From an uncultured Oscillospiraceae bacterium (GTDB taxonomy: Bacteria > Bacillota > Clostridia > Oscillospirales > Oscillospiraceae), in the NCBI GenBank assembly GCA_910587785.1, contig CAJUOA010000001.1:11878-75877 (forward strand): 64,000 nt of DNA. The letters are read 5' to 3'. Shown here piece by piece: positions 31,749 through 41,495 of the stretch (its first letter is position 1; every line of letters starts with the position of its first letter). Below the pieces are notes generated by a model. The model was not told where the DNA came from, made no database searches, and saw nothing but the letters and a program-made list of their open reading frames with translations. Position numbers and translations under genes: made by a program.

Positions 31749-32591
31749 CTACTTTCCGCCGGTCCCCGCGATGCCCTCCACGAACTGCCGCTGGAAGATG
31801 AGGTAGAGGATCACCATGGGGAGCATGGCCAGGAGGGACCCGGCCATCATGACGGGGAAGTTGGTGGCGAACTGACCCTTCAGGGTGGCAAGACCGGCGG
31901 AGAGGGTCATCATCTTCACGTCGGAGTTGACCACCTGGGGCCACATCAGGTCGCCGTAGGCGAAGACGGCGGTGAAGATGGTCAGCGCGGCCACGGAGGT
32001 GCCGGTGAGGGGGAACATGACCTTATAGAAGGTCTGCCACTGGTTGCACCCGTCCAGGTAGGCGGCCTCGCCCACCTCGTCGGGGATGCTCATGTAGGTC
32101 TGCCGGAGGAAAAACACGCCGAACGCGCTCACCAGGCCCGGGAACACCAGGGCGAAGATGGTGTTGGCCATGCCCATCTTGGCCACCATCTGGTACTGGG
32201 GGATGATGAAGATCTGACTGGGCAGGGACATCTGGACCAGCACGATGCCGAAGAGGAGGTTCTTGCCCCGGAACTTCAGCTTGGCGAAGGCGTAGCCCGC
32301 CATGGAGCTGAAGAGGATGGCGCAGATCACCCGGAAGATGACCATCAAGGTGGTGTTCCAGTACAGGTGGCCGAAGGGCAGGGACTTCAAAACGTCCCTG
32401 AAGTTGGCCAGCGTCCACTGCTCGGGGAGAATGGTGGGCGGAATCTGCATGCTCTCCGGCACCGTCTTGGAGCTGGTGAGGATCATCCACACAAAGGGGA
32501 AGATCATGATGACAGCGCCCAGGATCAGGAAGAAGTACGTAAAGAACTTGGCCATCGCGTAGGAGCGATGCAGGGAATTGGTGCTTTTCAT
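31749..32591 (-). CDS. Sugar ABC transporter permease (MalG type)
   Basis: 280 aa, six membrane segments. Inner-membrane subunit of a carbohydrate importer. The EAA loop that docks the ATPase reads GEAAYLDGCNQWQTFYKVMFP near 190-210. Start ATG after AAGGAGGGAACGAC. It follows the MalF-type gene by 12 nt. No ATPase is encoded nearby; carbohydrate importers often share an MsiK/MsmK-type ATPase encoded elsewhere. Confidence 0.9.
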   Translation of the reverse strand: MKSTNSLHRSYAMAKFFTYFFLILGAVIMIFPFVWMILTSSKTVPESMQIPPTILPEQWTLANFRDVLKSLPFGHLYWNTTLMVIFRVICAILFSSMAGYAFAKLKFRGKNLLFGIVLVQMSLPSQIFIIPQYQMVAKMGMANTIFALVFPGLVSAFGVFFLRQTYMSIPDEVGEAAYLDGCNQWQTFYKVMFPLTGTSVAALTIFTAVFAYGDLMWPQVVNSDVKMMTLSAGLATLKGQFATNFPVMMAGSLLAMLPMVILYLIFQRQFVEGIAGTGGK

Positions 32592-32603
32592 GTCGTTCCC
32601 TCC

Positions 32604-33491
32604 TTAAATGTCGTAGGTGACCCACTTCTTCTGTCCCCAGAACTGGATCAGGGTGACCAGAAGGATGAGGCCCACGGTCCAGATGACGATGGCCGAGCCG
32701 TAGCCCCGGTCGCCGGCGATGAAGGACGAGCGGTAGAAGAGGTACATCAGGCTCTGGAGGTCCCCCAGGGCGGGGTTGGTGTTGTCGGCCATCATGTAGA
32801 TGAGGTCATAGACCTTCATGGAGGCCATCAGGCGCATGATGAGCACGGAGAACATGGTGGGGGAGACCATGGGCAATGTGATGGTGAAAAACTGCCGGAC
32901 CTTGCCCGCGCCGTCGATGCTGTTGGCCTCGTAGAGGGTCTTGGGGATGTTCTGGAGGCCCGCGAGAAGGAGCACCGCGTCATAGCCGATGCTGCTCCAC
33001 ACGGAGACGATGGCCACGGCGATGATGGCGGTCTTGGAGCTGGTGATCCACTGGATATTCTGCCCCAGGATCTGGTTGAGGATGCCGTACTCGCCGTTGA
33101 AGATCCAGCGCCAGACCATGGCCACGGCGGCGGGGGCGCACACCAGGGGCAGGAAGAAGATGGTGCGGAAGCCGTCTTTGAACTTCACCTTGGCGTTGAG
33201 CAAAATCGCCACCAGCAGTGCCAGGGCCACGCCCACGGGCACGGTGAGGATACAGAAAAAGACGGTGTTCCAGGTGGCCTTCCAGAACTCGGTATTGCTG
33301 AACATGTCCACGTAGTTCTTCAGGCCGATGAAGCGGTAGTGGCCGAAGCCCAGGTGCTCACAGAAGCTGGTGTAGATGGTCTGCACAAAGGGCCACAGGT
33401 TCAGGATGGACAGGCCGATGATGGTGGGGGCCACCATGATCCAGCCCCAGTTTTCCTCCCGCCGGGCGGCGGCGGACAGTTTGTTTTTCAT
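32604..33491 (-). CDS. Sugar ABC transporter permease (MalF type)
   Basis: 295 aa, six membrane segments, with the EAA-type loop YEANSIDGAGKVRQFFTITLP near 210-230. Pairs with the MalG-type permease. Start ATG 33491 has GGAGG upstream; the open frame extends further but overlaps the binding-protein gene. Gap of 17 nt to the binding protein. Confidence 0.9.
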   Translation of the reverse strand: MKNKLSAAARREENWGWIMVAPTIIGLSILNLWPFVQTIYTSFCEHLGFGHYRFIGLKNYVDMFSNTEFWKATWNTVFFCILTVPVGVALALLVAILLNAKVKFKDGFRTIFFLPLVCAPAAVAMVWRWIFNGEYGILNQILGQNIQWITSSKTAIIAVAIVSVWSSIGYDAVLLLAGLQNIPKTLYEANSIDGAGKVRQFFTITLPMVSPTMFSVLIMRLMASMKVYDLIYMMADNTNPALGDLQSLMYLFYRSSFIAGDRGYGSAIVIWTVGLILLVTLIQFWGQKKWVTYDI

Positions 33492-33508
33492 ATCGCTAAC
33501 CTCCTCTC

Positions 33509-34804
33509 TTATTTCGACAGGGCCGCGGCAGTCGCCTCGTCCACGATGGTCTGCATGTTGTCCAGCACGGTATCCAGGTCGGACTGCCCGTTGTAGGCCT
33601 TGGTCAGCTCGTCGAGGACAGGGCTCTTCCACTTGGGCCGGGCGGAGTTGTTGACGCACTGGACGCTGTAGTCGAACTGGTCCTCGATGACCTGGAGGTT
33701 GAGATCATAGCCCGCCTTCTCGAAGGCGTCGAAATAGGGCTGCTCCGTGCCGATGTAGGCGGAGATGGCCGCGCCGTAGGAGCTGGCGATGTTCTGGGCC
33801 TCCTCGGTGCCGAAGAATTTGAGCACGTCCAGCACGGTGTCCAGCCGCTTGCCGTGGGCGGCGGTGGAGTAGCAGAGGCCGTTGGACATGGTGGCCCGTC
33901 CGTCGCCGCTGGCGGGATCGGGGCACTTGGGCAGGTAGGTGATATCCCACTTGCCGGTCATGTTGGGGTAGCTGGTGGACTTGTTCATGAGCTCCCAGTT
34001 GCCCTCTAAGTACATCGAGCCGATCTCGGAGAAGAAGGCCACGCCGGGCTGGGTCTCGGCGAAGTAGGTCTGGTCGGGGCACCAGTCGTTCTTCTGCATC
34101 CCCAGGTAGAAGTCCATGGCCCGGCGGGTGGCGGGCTGGTCGAAGCCGGCCCGGGTCTTGTCCTCGGTGAGGATACAGCCGCCGGCCTGGTAGACGAAGT
34201 TCCAGTAGCCCAGGTGGTCCTCGTTGTAGGCCATGTAGCCGTACTTCCCGGTGGCGTCATAGATCTTCTGGGAGGCCTCGGTCAGATCGTCCCAGGTCCA
34301 GTCCGCGTCGGGGTAGGGGACGCCGGCGGCGTCGAACATCTCCTTGTTGTAGACCAGGACGATGTTGTCCTTGTCCTTGGGCACGCCGTACATGCGGCCG
34401 TCGGAGCCGCTGGCGTTGCCGATGGAGATCTCGGAAAAGTGGTTCTGATAGTATCCGGGCTCCACGTCGTCGTAGAGGTCCGTCACGTCGGCCAGCATCC
34501 CGAAGTCGGCGTAGTAGAGGATTTGGTTGGTGTGCATCCAGAAGATGTCCGGCATGGTGTTGGATTCGGCGGCGGCCTCCAGCTTGGTCCAGTACTCGTC
34601 CCAGCTGGTGACCTGCACCTCGATGGCCACGTCGGGATGCTGTGCGGTGTAAGCGTCGCAGATCGCTTCCATGCTCGCGCGCTGGGCCACGTCCCAGATC
34701 TGGAAGGTCAGGTGCGTCTTGCCGTCGGCAGAGCCGCACCCGGCGAGCGACAGCAGCAGAGCCAGCATCAGGGCCGCCGCTGTCATACGGGGGATTCTTT
34801 TCAT
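33509..34804 (-). CDS. Sugar ABC transporter substrate-binding lipoprotein
   Basis: 431 aa, family 1 extracellular solute-binding protein. Lipoprotein signal with lipobox LAGC at residue 23, then a typical binding fold (FQIWDVAQRASMEAICDAYT, DIFWMHTNQI, SGSDGRMYGVPKDKDN, and FYLGMQKND). First gene of the operon binding protein-MalF-MalG. The flanking GH36 genes suggest an alpha-galactoside as ligand, by inference. Confidence 0.92.
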   Translation of the reverse strand: MKRIPRMTAAALMLALLLSLAGCGSADGKTHLTFQIWDVAQRASMEAICDAYTAQHPDVAIEVQVTSWDEYWTKLEAAAESNTMPDIFWMHTNQILYYADFGMLADVTDLYDDVEPGYYQNHFSEISIGNASGSDGRMYGVPKDKDNIVLVYNKEMFDAAGVPYPDADWTWDDLTEASQKIYDATGKYGYMAYNEDHLGYWNFVYQAGGCILTEDKTRAGFDQPATRRAMDFYLGMQKNDWCPDQTYFAETQPGVAFFSEIGSMYLEGNWELMNKSTSYPNMTGKWDITYLPKCPDPASGDGRATMSNGLCYSTAAHGKRLDTVLDVLKFFGTEEAQNIASSYGAAISAYIGTEQPYFDAFEKAGYDLNLQVIEDQFDYSVQCVNNSARPKWKSPVLDELTKAYNGQSDLDTVLDNMQTIVDEATAAALSK

Positions 34805-34870
34805 AACTCCACTCCTTTTTTGATTTTCCGTCCGGTCCGGTCTGAAAAACCGGCCGTGGGAACCGTTATC

Positions 34871-34900
34871 ACTATAATATGCAACGATTCTCTCTGTAAA
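34871..34900 (-). promoter_or_regulatory. Probable promoter of the sugar ABC operon
   Basis: On the minus strand TTTACA with TATAGT at 18 nt or TATTAT at 15 nt spacing. Weaker than other promoters here, fitting a regulated operon; no clear operator or cre site was seen. Confidence 0.5.
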
Positions 34901-35332
34901 TGCTGTGTTGTGTGCAAAATATTTGGGCGTTTGAGAAAACGGGTTTTTTGCTGTAGGTCGGCAAGCATTTTTATATATTTTTAGTCAATTTCAGCGTTTT
35001 TTATGGATATTTCTGGTTGGTTTTATACAAATAATCCAAAAATCAGGGGAAAGCGGGGCGGTGGCGGGACGCTTCCCGGAGGGGGTGCTCCGGCCCTCTT
35101 TGTCCCTGAAGAACATACAGACTGGATGGTTTTGTCCTTTGCACGGAGAATCATGGATGCGCAGGGCGCGACATTTGACAGGCGTTGCGATGCTCGTACT
35201 CTGTTAGGGGATCGGGGCCCGCGGGGTGCGGTGATTTCCCGCCGTGCGCCGCCCTCTTGCAATCGGCCAAAACATATGATACACTGCCCAAAAAGGGCGC
35301 GCCTCCGCAGGCGCGGGCAAGGAGGAGCCGCC
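34901..35332. other. Divergent intergenic region
   Basis: About 430 nt. The first 130 nt are AT-rich and hold CGTTT/AAACG followed by GGTTTTTT near 34930, a weak hairpin. The rest has an open frame joined to the DUF624 gene, but its arginine/proline-rich composition and lack of a start site argue against coding. TATGAT at 35276 may be the -10 of the DUF624 promoter. Confidence 0.4.
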
Positions 35333-36001
35333 ATGTTTCCAAACGACTATTTTTCCCCGGAGGACCAGGGACCGGAGCGGGAGGAACCGGAGAAGACCGG
35401 TCCCCGCCGGTTTTTCGGCCTGCTTCTGACGGAGAGCGGGGCGCTTTTGAAGCTGAACCTGCTCTTCCTCCTTACCAGCATCCCGCTGGTGACCATCCCC
35501 CCGGCGGCTTTGGCCCTGAGCCGTGTGGTGCGGGGCCTGCTGGACGACAAGCCCGGGCGGGCCTACGCCTACTGGGCGGAGTTCAAGCGGTGCTGGGTGC
35601 CGGGCTGGGGGGCGTTCCTGCTGACGGCAGTGCCCCTCTTCTCCTCGGGCTACGGCATGATCTTCTACATGAGCTACGCGGGGACGAACTGGATGGCCTT
35701 CGTGCCCTTCGTCATCTGTACGACGGTGTTCCTCACGGTCATGCAGGGCACCACCTACCTCTGGGGCCTCCTTGCCCTGGGCCGGGGGCTGAGCCTGGAG
35801 ACGGTGCGCCTGGCCCTGGCGCTGGGGCTGGGGAAGCCCCTGCGGGGAGGTCTGGCGGCGGCGGCGTGGTACCTGCCCCTGGCGGCGGCGGTGCTGTTTT
35901 TCCCGCTGAGCATGACGTATCTGCTGCTGCTGGGGTTCTCGGTGCCCTGTCTTTTGAGCCACTTCTACCTGCGGACCGTTTTGCGGGCCCTCCCGGACTG
36001 A
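35333..36001 (+). CDS. DUF624 (YesL-like) membrane protein
   Basis: 222 aa with about five membrane segments and a charged N-terminus. DUF624/YesL proteins are found beside carbohydrate ABC transporters, which fits the divergent sugar operon here. LFLLTSIPLVTIPPAALALS near 45-65 is characteristic. Start ATG after AAGGAGGAGCCGCC. Molecular role unknown. Confidence 0.82.
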   Translation: MFPNDYFSPEDQGPEREEPEKTGPRRFFGLLLTESGALLKLNLLFLLTSIPLVTIPPAALALSRVVRGLLDDKPGRAYAYWAEFKRCWVPGWGAFLLTAVPLFSSGYGMIFYMSYAGTNWMAFVPFVICTTVFLTVMQGTTYLWGLLALGRGLSLETVRLALALGLGKPLRGGLAAAAWYLPLAAAVLFFPLSMTYLLLLGFSVPCLLSHFYLRTVLRALPD

Positions 36002-36064
36002 CAAGCCGCATACCGCTGCGCCGGACCGCATAGGCTGTCTCAAACTTTTGGACAGGGGGCGGTC

Positions 36065-37471
36065 TTGTTGGAGCGGCTGTGGGAGCTGGAGCGGCTGGTG
36101 AACCGGGTGGTCTGGGGCCCGGGGGCCATGGGGCTGATTCTGGGGGCCGGACTGGTGGTGAGCGCCCTGTGCGGCTTCCCCCAGGTGTTCCGGGCGGGGA
36201 CCGCGCTGCGGGTCACGGCCCGCCGCCTGCTGAAGGGCAAAAGCGGCCCCGGGGCGGTGTCGCCCTTCCAGGCGCTCTGCACGGCTCTGGCGGCGTCCCT
36301 GGGCACGGGGAACATCGCCGGAGTGGCGGGGGCCATCGCCGCCGGGGGACCGGGGGCGGTGTTCTGGATGTGGGTGTCTGCCCTGGTGGGGATGGGCACC
36401 AAGTATGTGGAAGTGGTGCTGGCCCTCCGCTTCCGGAAGCGGGACGGACAGGGCCAATGGGTGGGCGGACCCATGTACTACATCGCGGAGGGCCTGGGGC
36501 GGCCCTGGCGGTGGCTCGCGGGGGCCTTCGCCCTCTTCGGGGCCCTGGCGGCCTTCGGCCTGGGGAACCTGGTCCAGGTGAACACCATCGCCGGGACGGC
36601 GGGCGCGGCCCTGACGGCTCTTTTCCCGCGGCTGGAGGGCCGGGAGGCTCTGATCGCCCTGCTGACGGGCCTGCTGTGCGCCCTGGTGCTGACGCTGGTG
36701 CTCTTCGGCGGCGCGAAGCGGGTGGGGGAGGTGTGCGCCCTGCTGGTGCCGGCCCTGGCGCTGCTGTACGCGGGAGCGTCCCTTGTGGTGATCTTCGCGC
36801 GGCGGGAGGACCTGCCGGAGGTGTTTTCCGCCATCTTCCGGGGGGCGTTCCGGCCCCAGGCAGTCGTTGGAGGCGCGGCGGGCATCACCATCCGGCACGC
36901 CATTGTCAGCGGCGTAGGGCGGGGCATCTTCTCCAACGAGGCGGGGCTGGGCAGCGCGCCCATGGCCCACGCCGCCGCCGACGCGCCGCCGGTGGAGCAG
37001 GGGTTTTTCGGGATGCTGGAGGTGTTCGTGGACACGGTAGTGGTCTGCACCCTCTCGGCGCTGGTGATATTGCTGGGCGTGGGGGTGGAGAACGTGCCCT
37101 ACGGCACGGCCCAGGGCGCCCTGCTGACGGAGGCGGGGTTCCAGGCGGTGCTGGGGGAGAAGGCCCCGGCGGTGCTGATGGCGGTGTGCCTGACGCTGTT
37201 CGCGGTGTCTACGCTCCTCACCTGGGGGCTGTACGGGTCCCGGTGCGCGGCGTTTCTGCTGGGGGAGCGGGCCGGGAGCGCGTACCAGGTGGTATTCGCG
37301 GGCGCGGCGGTACTGGGCGGCGTGCTGGAGCTGGAGGCGGTGTGGCGCGCGGCGGACACCCTCAGCGGACTGATGGCGCTTCCGAATCTGACGGCGCTCC
37401 TGCTCCTGAGCCCGGAGGCGGCGCGGCTGACGCGGGAGTACTTCCGGCAACGGGCGCGAAGCGCAAAATAA
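36065..37471 (+). CDS. AGCS-family sodium/amino-acid symporter
   Basis: 468 aa, about ten to eleven membrane segments. Alanine or glycine:cation symporter family, importing small amino acids with Na+. Family motifs: SPFQALCTALAASLGTGNIAGVAGAI near 80-105, FWMWVSALVGMGTKYVEV and GRGIFSNEAGLGSAPMAHAAA near 285-305. Start is TTG 36065 (a second TTG follows), with AGGGGGCGG upstream; the next Met is inside the first helix. 63 nt after the DUF624 gene. Confidence 0.9.
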   Translation: MLERLWELERLVNRVVWGPGAMGLILGAGLVVSALCGFPQVFRAGTALRVTARRLLKGKSGPGAVSPFQALCTALAASLGTGNIAGVAGAIAAGGPGAVFWMWVSALVGMGTKYVEVVLALRFRKRDGQGQWVGGPMYYIAEGLGRPWRWLAGAFALFGALAAFGLGNLVQVNTIAGTAGAALTALFPRLEGREALIALLTGLLCALVLTLVLFGGAKRVGEVCALLVPALALLYAGASLVVIFARREDLPEVFSAIFRGAFRPQAVVGGAAGITIRHAIVSGVGRGIFSNEAGLGSAPMAHAAADAPPVEQGFFGMLEVFVDTVVVCTLSALVILLGVGVENVPYGTAQGALLTEAGFQAVLGEKAPAVLMAVCLTLFAVSTLLTWGLYGSRCAAFLLGERAGSAYQVVFAGAAVLGGVLELEAVWRAADTLSGLMALPNLTALLLLSPEAARLTREYFRQRARSAK

Positions 37472-37480
37472 AAGTTTCGC

Positions 37481-37541
37481 CGGCCTTTTCAAAGGCCGTG
37501 GGGTCCAGGGGCAAGGCCCCTGGTGGGCTTGGGCGAAGCCC
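37481..37541. repeat. Triple-hairpin element after the symporter gene
   Basis: Three successive short stems: CGGCCTTT/AAAGGCCG, CCAGGGGC/GCCCCTGG and GGGCTT/AAGCCC. It starts 10 nt after a stop codon, and could act in termination or mRNA protection. Only one copy is seen here. Confidence 0.55.
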
Positions 37542-37659
37542 AACATCCACTCGTCCCAAACAAAACAACATTTTCGATGATTTTACCAACATTTACACCT
37601 TCCAGTTTCCGCAGATATCCGTACAATAGGGGAGACATCGACGCGAGGAGGACGGCCTA

Positions 37660-38313
37660 ATGTCCGGAAAAACGGGAGAGACAGTCAAGCGGTATACCAT
37701 GATGATGGTGGGCAACCTGTTCATCGGGATCTGCGTGGGGGCCTACCGGCTGAGCGCCTTCGGGGTGGACGCCTTTACCTGCATGAACCTGGGCCTGAGT
37801 CAATTTGTGGGGATGAGCTTCGGCACATGGCAGCTCCTGGTCAACGTGTTCATCCTGGGGCTGGTCTTCTGGAAGGCCCGCGGCCGCATCGGCCCGGGGA
37901 CCGTGGTGAACATGGTGGGCGTGGGGTATCTGGCGGACTTCCTCTGCTGGCTGTTTCTGGATGTGTGGCAGGTGGAGATGACGCTGCCCCTTCGCATTGC
38001 GGCCCTGCTGGCGGGGAGCGTCCTCTCGGCCCTGGGGGTGGCGCTGTATATCACGCCGGAGCTGGGCACGGCCCCCTACGACAGCTTGGGCCTCATCGTG
38101 GAGGACGCCGCAGGCGGGCGGGTGTCCTTCCGGAGCGCCCGGGTGGCCATCGACGTGACGGCGGTGGTTACCGGCGTGGTCTTCTGCCTCCTGGCGGGAG
38201 GCGAGCTGAGGCTGATCCTGGGGGTGGGCACCGTCTGCAACGCCCTTTTCAACGGACCTATGATCCAATTTTTCCGGACCCGCGTGGCGGAGCCGGTCAT
38301 GAATCAACACTAA
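37660..38313 (+). CDS. YczE/YitT-like membrane protein
   Basis: 217 aa, five membrane segments. The N-terminal half (GNLFIGICVGAYRLSAFGVD, FTCMNLGLS) and ALGVALYITPELGTAPYDSL match YczE/YyaS/YitT-type membrane proteins, whose function is not settled. Start ATG after GAGGAGGACGGCCT. The GH36 gene follows after 10 nt with its ribosome binding site over this stop, so they are co-translated. Confidence 0.75.
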   Translation: MSGKTGETVKRYTMMMVGNLFIGICVGAYRLSAFGVDAFTCMNLGLSQFVGMSFGTWQLLVNVFILGLVFWKARGRIGPGTVVNMVGVGYLADFLCWLFLDVWQVEMTLPLRIAALLAGSVLSALGVALYITPELGTAPYDSLGLIVEDAAGGRVSFRSARVAIDVTAVVTGVVFCLLAGGELRLILGVGTVCNALFNGPMIQFFRTRVAEPVMNQH

Positions 38314-38323
38314 GGAGAGCACT

Positions 38324-40537
38324 ATGAGCATTATCTACCACGAGAGCACCCAGACGTTCCATCTGACCAACGGAAAGATCAGCTATCTGATGAAGGTCTT
38401 CCCCGACGGGACCCTGGGGCAGCTCTATTTCGGCAAGGCGGTCCGGGACCGGGAGGGCTTTGACCACCTGCTGGAGATGAAGAGCCGTCCCATGAGCGCC
38501 ATCGCCGGGGCGGCGCGCAACTACTCCCTGGAGCACTGCAAGCAGGAGTACCCCTCCTACGGCTCCACGGACTTCCGCCACCCGGCAGTGGAGCTCCGGC
38601 AGGAGAACGGCAGCCGCATCACCTATTTCGTCTACAAGGACCACACGGTGACGCCGGGCAAGCCCGCTCTGGAGGGCCTGCCCGCCACCTACTGCGAATC
38701 GGACGGCGAGGCGGAGACCCTCACCGTCCGCCTGGAGGACGCCCTGCTGGGGGTGAGCGTGTACCTGAACTACACCCTCTTCGCCCGGGAGAGCGCCATC
38801 GCCCGGTCCGCGCTTTTTGTCAACAGCGGGGAGCAGGAGCTGCACCTCACCCACGCCATGAGCCTCAGCCTGGACCTGCCGGACCGGGACTATGAGTTCC
38901 TGCACTTCTCCGGGGCCTGGGCCCGGGAGCGGTTTTTGAAGGTGCGGCGTCTGGAGCAGGGCATCCAGTCGGTGGAGAGCACCCGGGGCCACTCCTCCGC
39001 CACCCACAACCCCTTCGTCATGCTCCGCCGCCCCGGGACCGGGGAGGACAGCGGCGAGGTGATGGGCTTCTCCCTCATCTACTCCGGCAACTTCCTCGCC
39101 CAGGCGGAGGTGGACACCTGGGACACCACCCGGGTGACACTGGGCATCAACCCCTTCGGCTTTGACTGGAAGCTCTCCCCCGGCGGGCGCTTCCAGACGC
39201 CGGAGGCGGTGGTGGTCTGGTCCGGCGAGGGGATGGGGGAGATGAGCCGCACCTTCCACCGGCTCTACCGCACCCGCCTGGCCCGGGGCTATTGGCGGGA
39301 CCGGCCCCGGCCCATCCTCCTGAACAACTGGGAGGCCACCTACTTCGACATCGACGAGGACAAGCTCTTCAACATCGCAAAGACGGCCAAAGAGGACGGC
39401 GTGGAGCTCTTCGTCCTGGACGACGGCTGGTTCGGAGCCCGGTGCAATGACCGGGCGGGCCTGGGCGACTGGGTGGCCAACCCCGAGCGCCTCCCGGGCG
39501 GCATCACGGGCATCGCCGGGCGGGTGGAGGGCCTGGGGATGAAGTTCGGCCTCTGGTTCGAGCCGGAGATGGTCAACGAGGACTCCGACCTCTACCGCGC
39601 CCACCCGGACTGGGTCCTGCGCACCCCGGACCGCCGGGCGTCCCTGGGGAGGAACCAGCTGGTGCTGGACTTCTCCCGGCCGGAGGTGGTGGACCATATC
39701 CACGGCATGATGGCCAAGATCCTCTCCGAGGCCAAGGTCTCCTACGTCAAGTGGGACATGAACCGCTCCATCACCGAGGCGTACTCCGCCGCCCTGCCCC
39801 CGGACCGGCAGGGGGAGGTCTGCCACCGGTATATCCTGGGGGTGTACAGCCTCTATGAGCGTCTGACAAGCGAGTTTCCCCGGGTGCTCTTTGAGTCCTG
39901 CGCCTCCGGCGGCGGGCGGTTCGACCCGGGAATGCTCTACTACGCCCCCCAGTGCTGGACCTCCGACGACTCCGACGCCGCCGAGCGGCTGAAGATCCAG
40001 TACGGCACCTCCTTCTGCTACCCGGTCAGCTCCATGGGGGCCCATGTCTCGGCGGTGCCCAACCACCAGGTCAACCGGGTAACGCCCCTCTACACCCGGG
40101 CCAACGTGGCCTTCTTCGGCGCCTTTGGCTACGAGCTGGACCTGGGACGCCTGACGGCGGAGGAGCGCTCCCAGGTACGCGAACAGATCGCATTCATGAA
40201 GGAATACCGGGAGGTGCTCCAGTTCGGGGACTTCTACCGCCTGCTCTCCCCCTTTGAGGGCAATATCACCGCCTGGATGGTGGTCAGTCCGGACAGGCGC
40301 ACCGCCCTCGCGGGCTGGTACCGGACCCTCAACGAGGTCAACGGCCCCTTCCGCCGCATGAAGCTCCGGGGACTGGACCCGGCGCTGGACTACACCGTGA
40401 ACGGCTGCTCTGTCCACGGCGGGGATGAGCTCATGGAGGTGGGCCTCCTCACCACCGACAGCGCCGCCGGCGAGTGCCAGGCCGGTGAGCGGCCCACCTG
40501 CGACTTCGACTCCCGCGTGTACGTGCTCCAAGCGTAA
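38324..40537 (+). CDS. Alpha-galactosidase, GH36 (second)
   Basis: 737 aa, cytoplasmic. Nucleophile Asp478 in YVKWDMNRS and acid/base Asp548 in TSDDSDAAER; LFVLDDGWFGARC and GLWFEPEMVNEDSDLY are conserved. It is a clear paralogue of the gene at 29359 but differs around the N-terminal domain, so substrates may differ in length. Start ATG after TAAGGAGAGCACT. Ends at a strong terminator. Confidence 0.92.
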   Translation: MSIIYHESTQTFHLTNGKISYLMKVFPDGTLGQLYFGKAVRDREGFDHLLEMKSRPMSAIAGAARNYSLEHCKQEYPSYGSTDFRHPAVELRQENGSRITYFVYKDHTVTPGKPALEGLPATYCESDGEAETLTVRLEDALLGVSVYLNYTLFARESAIARSALFVNSGEQELHLTHAMSLSLDLPDRDYEFLHFSGAWARERFLKVRRLEQGIQSVESTRGHSSATHNPFVMLRRPGTGEDSGEVMGFSLIYSGNFLAQAEVDTWDTTRVTLGINPFGFDWKLSPGGRFQTPEAVVVWSGEGMGEMSRTFHRLYRTRLARGYWRDRPRPILLNNWEATYFDIDEDKLFNIAKTAKEDGVELFVLDDGWFGARCNDRAGLGDWVANPERLPGGITGIAGRVEGLGMKFGLWFEPEMVNEDSDLYRAHPDWVLRTPDRRASLGRNQLVLDFSRPEVVDHIHGMMAKILSEAKVSYVKWDMNRSITEAYSAALPPDRQGEVCHRYILGVYSLYERLTSEFPRVLFESCASGGGRFDPGMLYYAPQCWTSDDSDAAERLKIQYGTSFCYPVSSMGAHVSAVPNHQVNRVTPLYTRANVAFFGAFGYELDLGRLTAEERSQVREQIAFMKEYREVLQFGDFYRLLSPFEGNITAWMVVSPDRRTALAGWYRTLNEVNGPFRRMKLRGLDPALDYTVNGCSVHGGDELMEVGLLTTDSAAGECQAGERPTCDFDSRVYVLQA

Positions 40538-40542
40538 AAGAC

Positions 40543-40574
40543 CGGCCGCCCCGCCCAGGGACGGCCGTTTTTTT
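40543..40574 (+). terminator. Terminator after the second GH36 gene
   Basis: CGGCCG/CGGCCG stem with inner CC/GG pairs, followed by seven T. Confidence 0.85.
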
Positions 40575-40684
40575 GCGCCGACGCGCCGGTTTTTCCATAC
40601 GGCACCGCGGAAATTTGGACGCTCTGGCGGGAAAATTCTGCCTTTTTCACAAAATTTCGGTCGGGATTTGCACGATTCATCCAA

Positions 40685-40713
40685 TTGACACAAATATATA
40701 AATCTTCTATAAT
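40685..40713 (+). promoter_or_regulatory. Consensus promoter of the pyroglutamyl-peptide operon
   Basis: TTGACA, 17-nt spacer, TATAAT, followed by a 77-nt leader to the first start codon. Confidence 0.9.
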
Positions 40714-40790
40714 GCAATGTGTGGAACTTTTCCCTATAAAAGTGCCGCAGAGAAGAAAACAGAAGAACGAAAAAGGAGTGGAGAGAATCT

Positions 40791-41477
40791 ATGTTAAGCT
40801 TACTCGGCGTCCTGGTCGTGATCGTCGGCTTCGCACTGAAGCTGGAGCCGATCGCGATCATCTTTGTCTCCGCAGCCGTCACTGCGGTGTGCGGACAGAT
40901 CCCCCTCACGGAGCTGCTGGAGACGGTGGGGAGCACCTTCGTCGCCAACCGCACCCAGCTCATTACCCTGATCCTGATGATCCTCACCGGCACCCTGGAG
41001 CGCAACGGCCTGAAGGAGGCCGGCGCGGAGCTCATCCGCAAGCTCAAGGGCCTGAGCACCGGGATGCTCATGGCGGTGTGGGGCGTGGCCCACGAGCTCT
41101 TTATCATCTTCAAGATCCCCATCGGCTCTATCCCTGCCTACGTCCGCCCCATCCTGATGCCCATGACCGTCGGTATCGTGGAGTCCAACGGCCGGGCCGT
41201 GGCTCCCGAGCACGAGGAGACCATGAAGGCCCTCTACGGTATGCACTACAATGTGGGGAACTTCTTCGGCCAGTGCTGCTTCGCCGCCAACGCGTCGGTC
41301 CTGCTCATCCAGTCCACTTTGGCCAACATCGGCTATGAGGTGGATGTCATGCAGATCGTCAGAGTCCAGATCCCCGTGGCCGCTATGGCGATGGTCATGG
41401 CGGCGGTGTACACCCTGGTGGTGGATACCCGCATGAGCAAGAAGTGCTACGGCGCGGTCATGAAGACCCAGAAGTAA
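40791..41477 (+). CDS. DUF969 membrane protein
   Basis: 228 aa, about six membrane segments. DUF969 proteins are encoded next to DUF979 proteins and often pyroglutamyl peptidase, exactly as here; the pair is thought to be a two-part permease. Motifs: FVANRTQLITLILMILTGTL near 50-70, HYNVGNFFGQCCFAANASVL near 150. Start ATG after AAAGGAGTGGAGAG. First gene of a five-gene operon. Confidence 0.85.
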   Translation: MLSLLGVLVVIVGFALKLEPIAIIFVSAAVTAVCGQIPLTELLETVGSTFVANRTQLITLILMILTGTLERNGLKEAGAELIRKLKGLSTGMLMAVWGVAHELFIIFKIPIGSIPAYVRPILMPMTVGIVESNGRAVAPEHEETMKALYGMHYNVGNFFGQCCFAANASVLLIQSTLANIGYEVDVMQIVRVQIPVAAMAMVMAAVYTLVVDTRMSKKCYGAVMKTQK

Positions 41478-41495
41478 GGGAAGGAGGAGAAAACG

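Noticed and set aside
35003..35332. N-terminal extension of the DUF624 protein by 110 residues
   Set aside because: Arg/Pro-rich and unlike the family; a strong ribosome binding site precedes ATG 35333.
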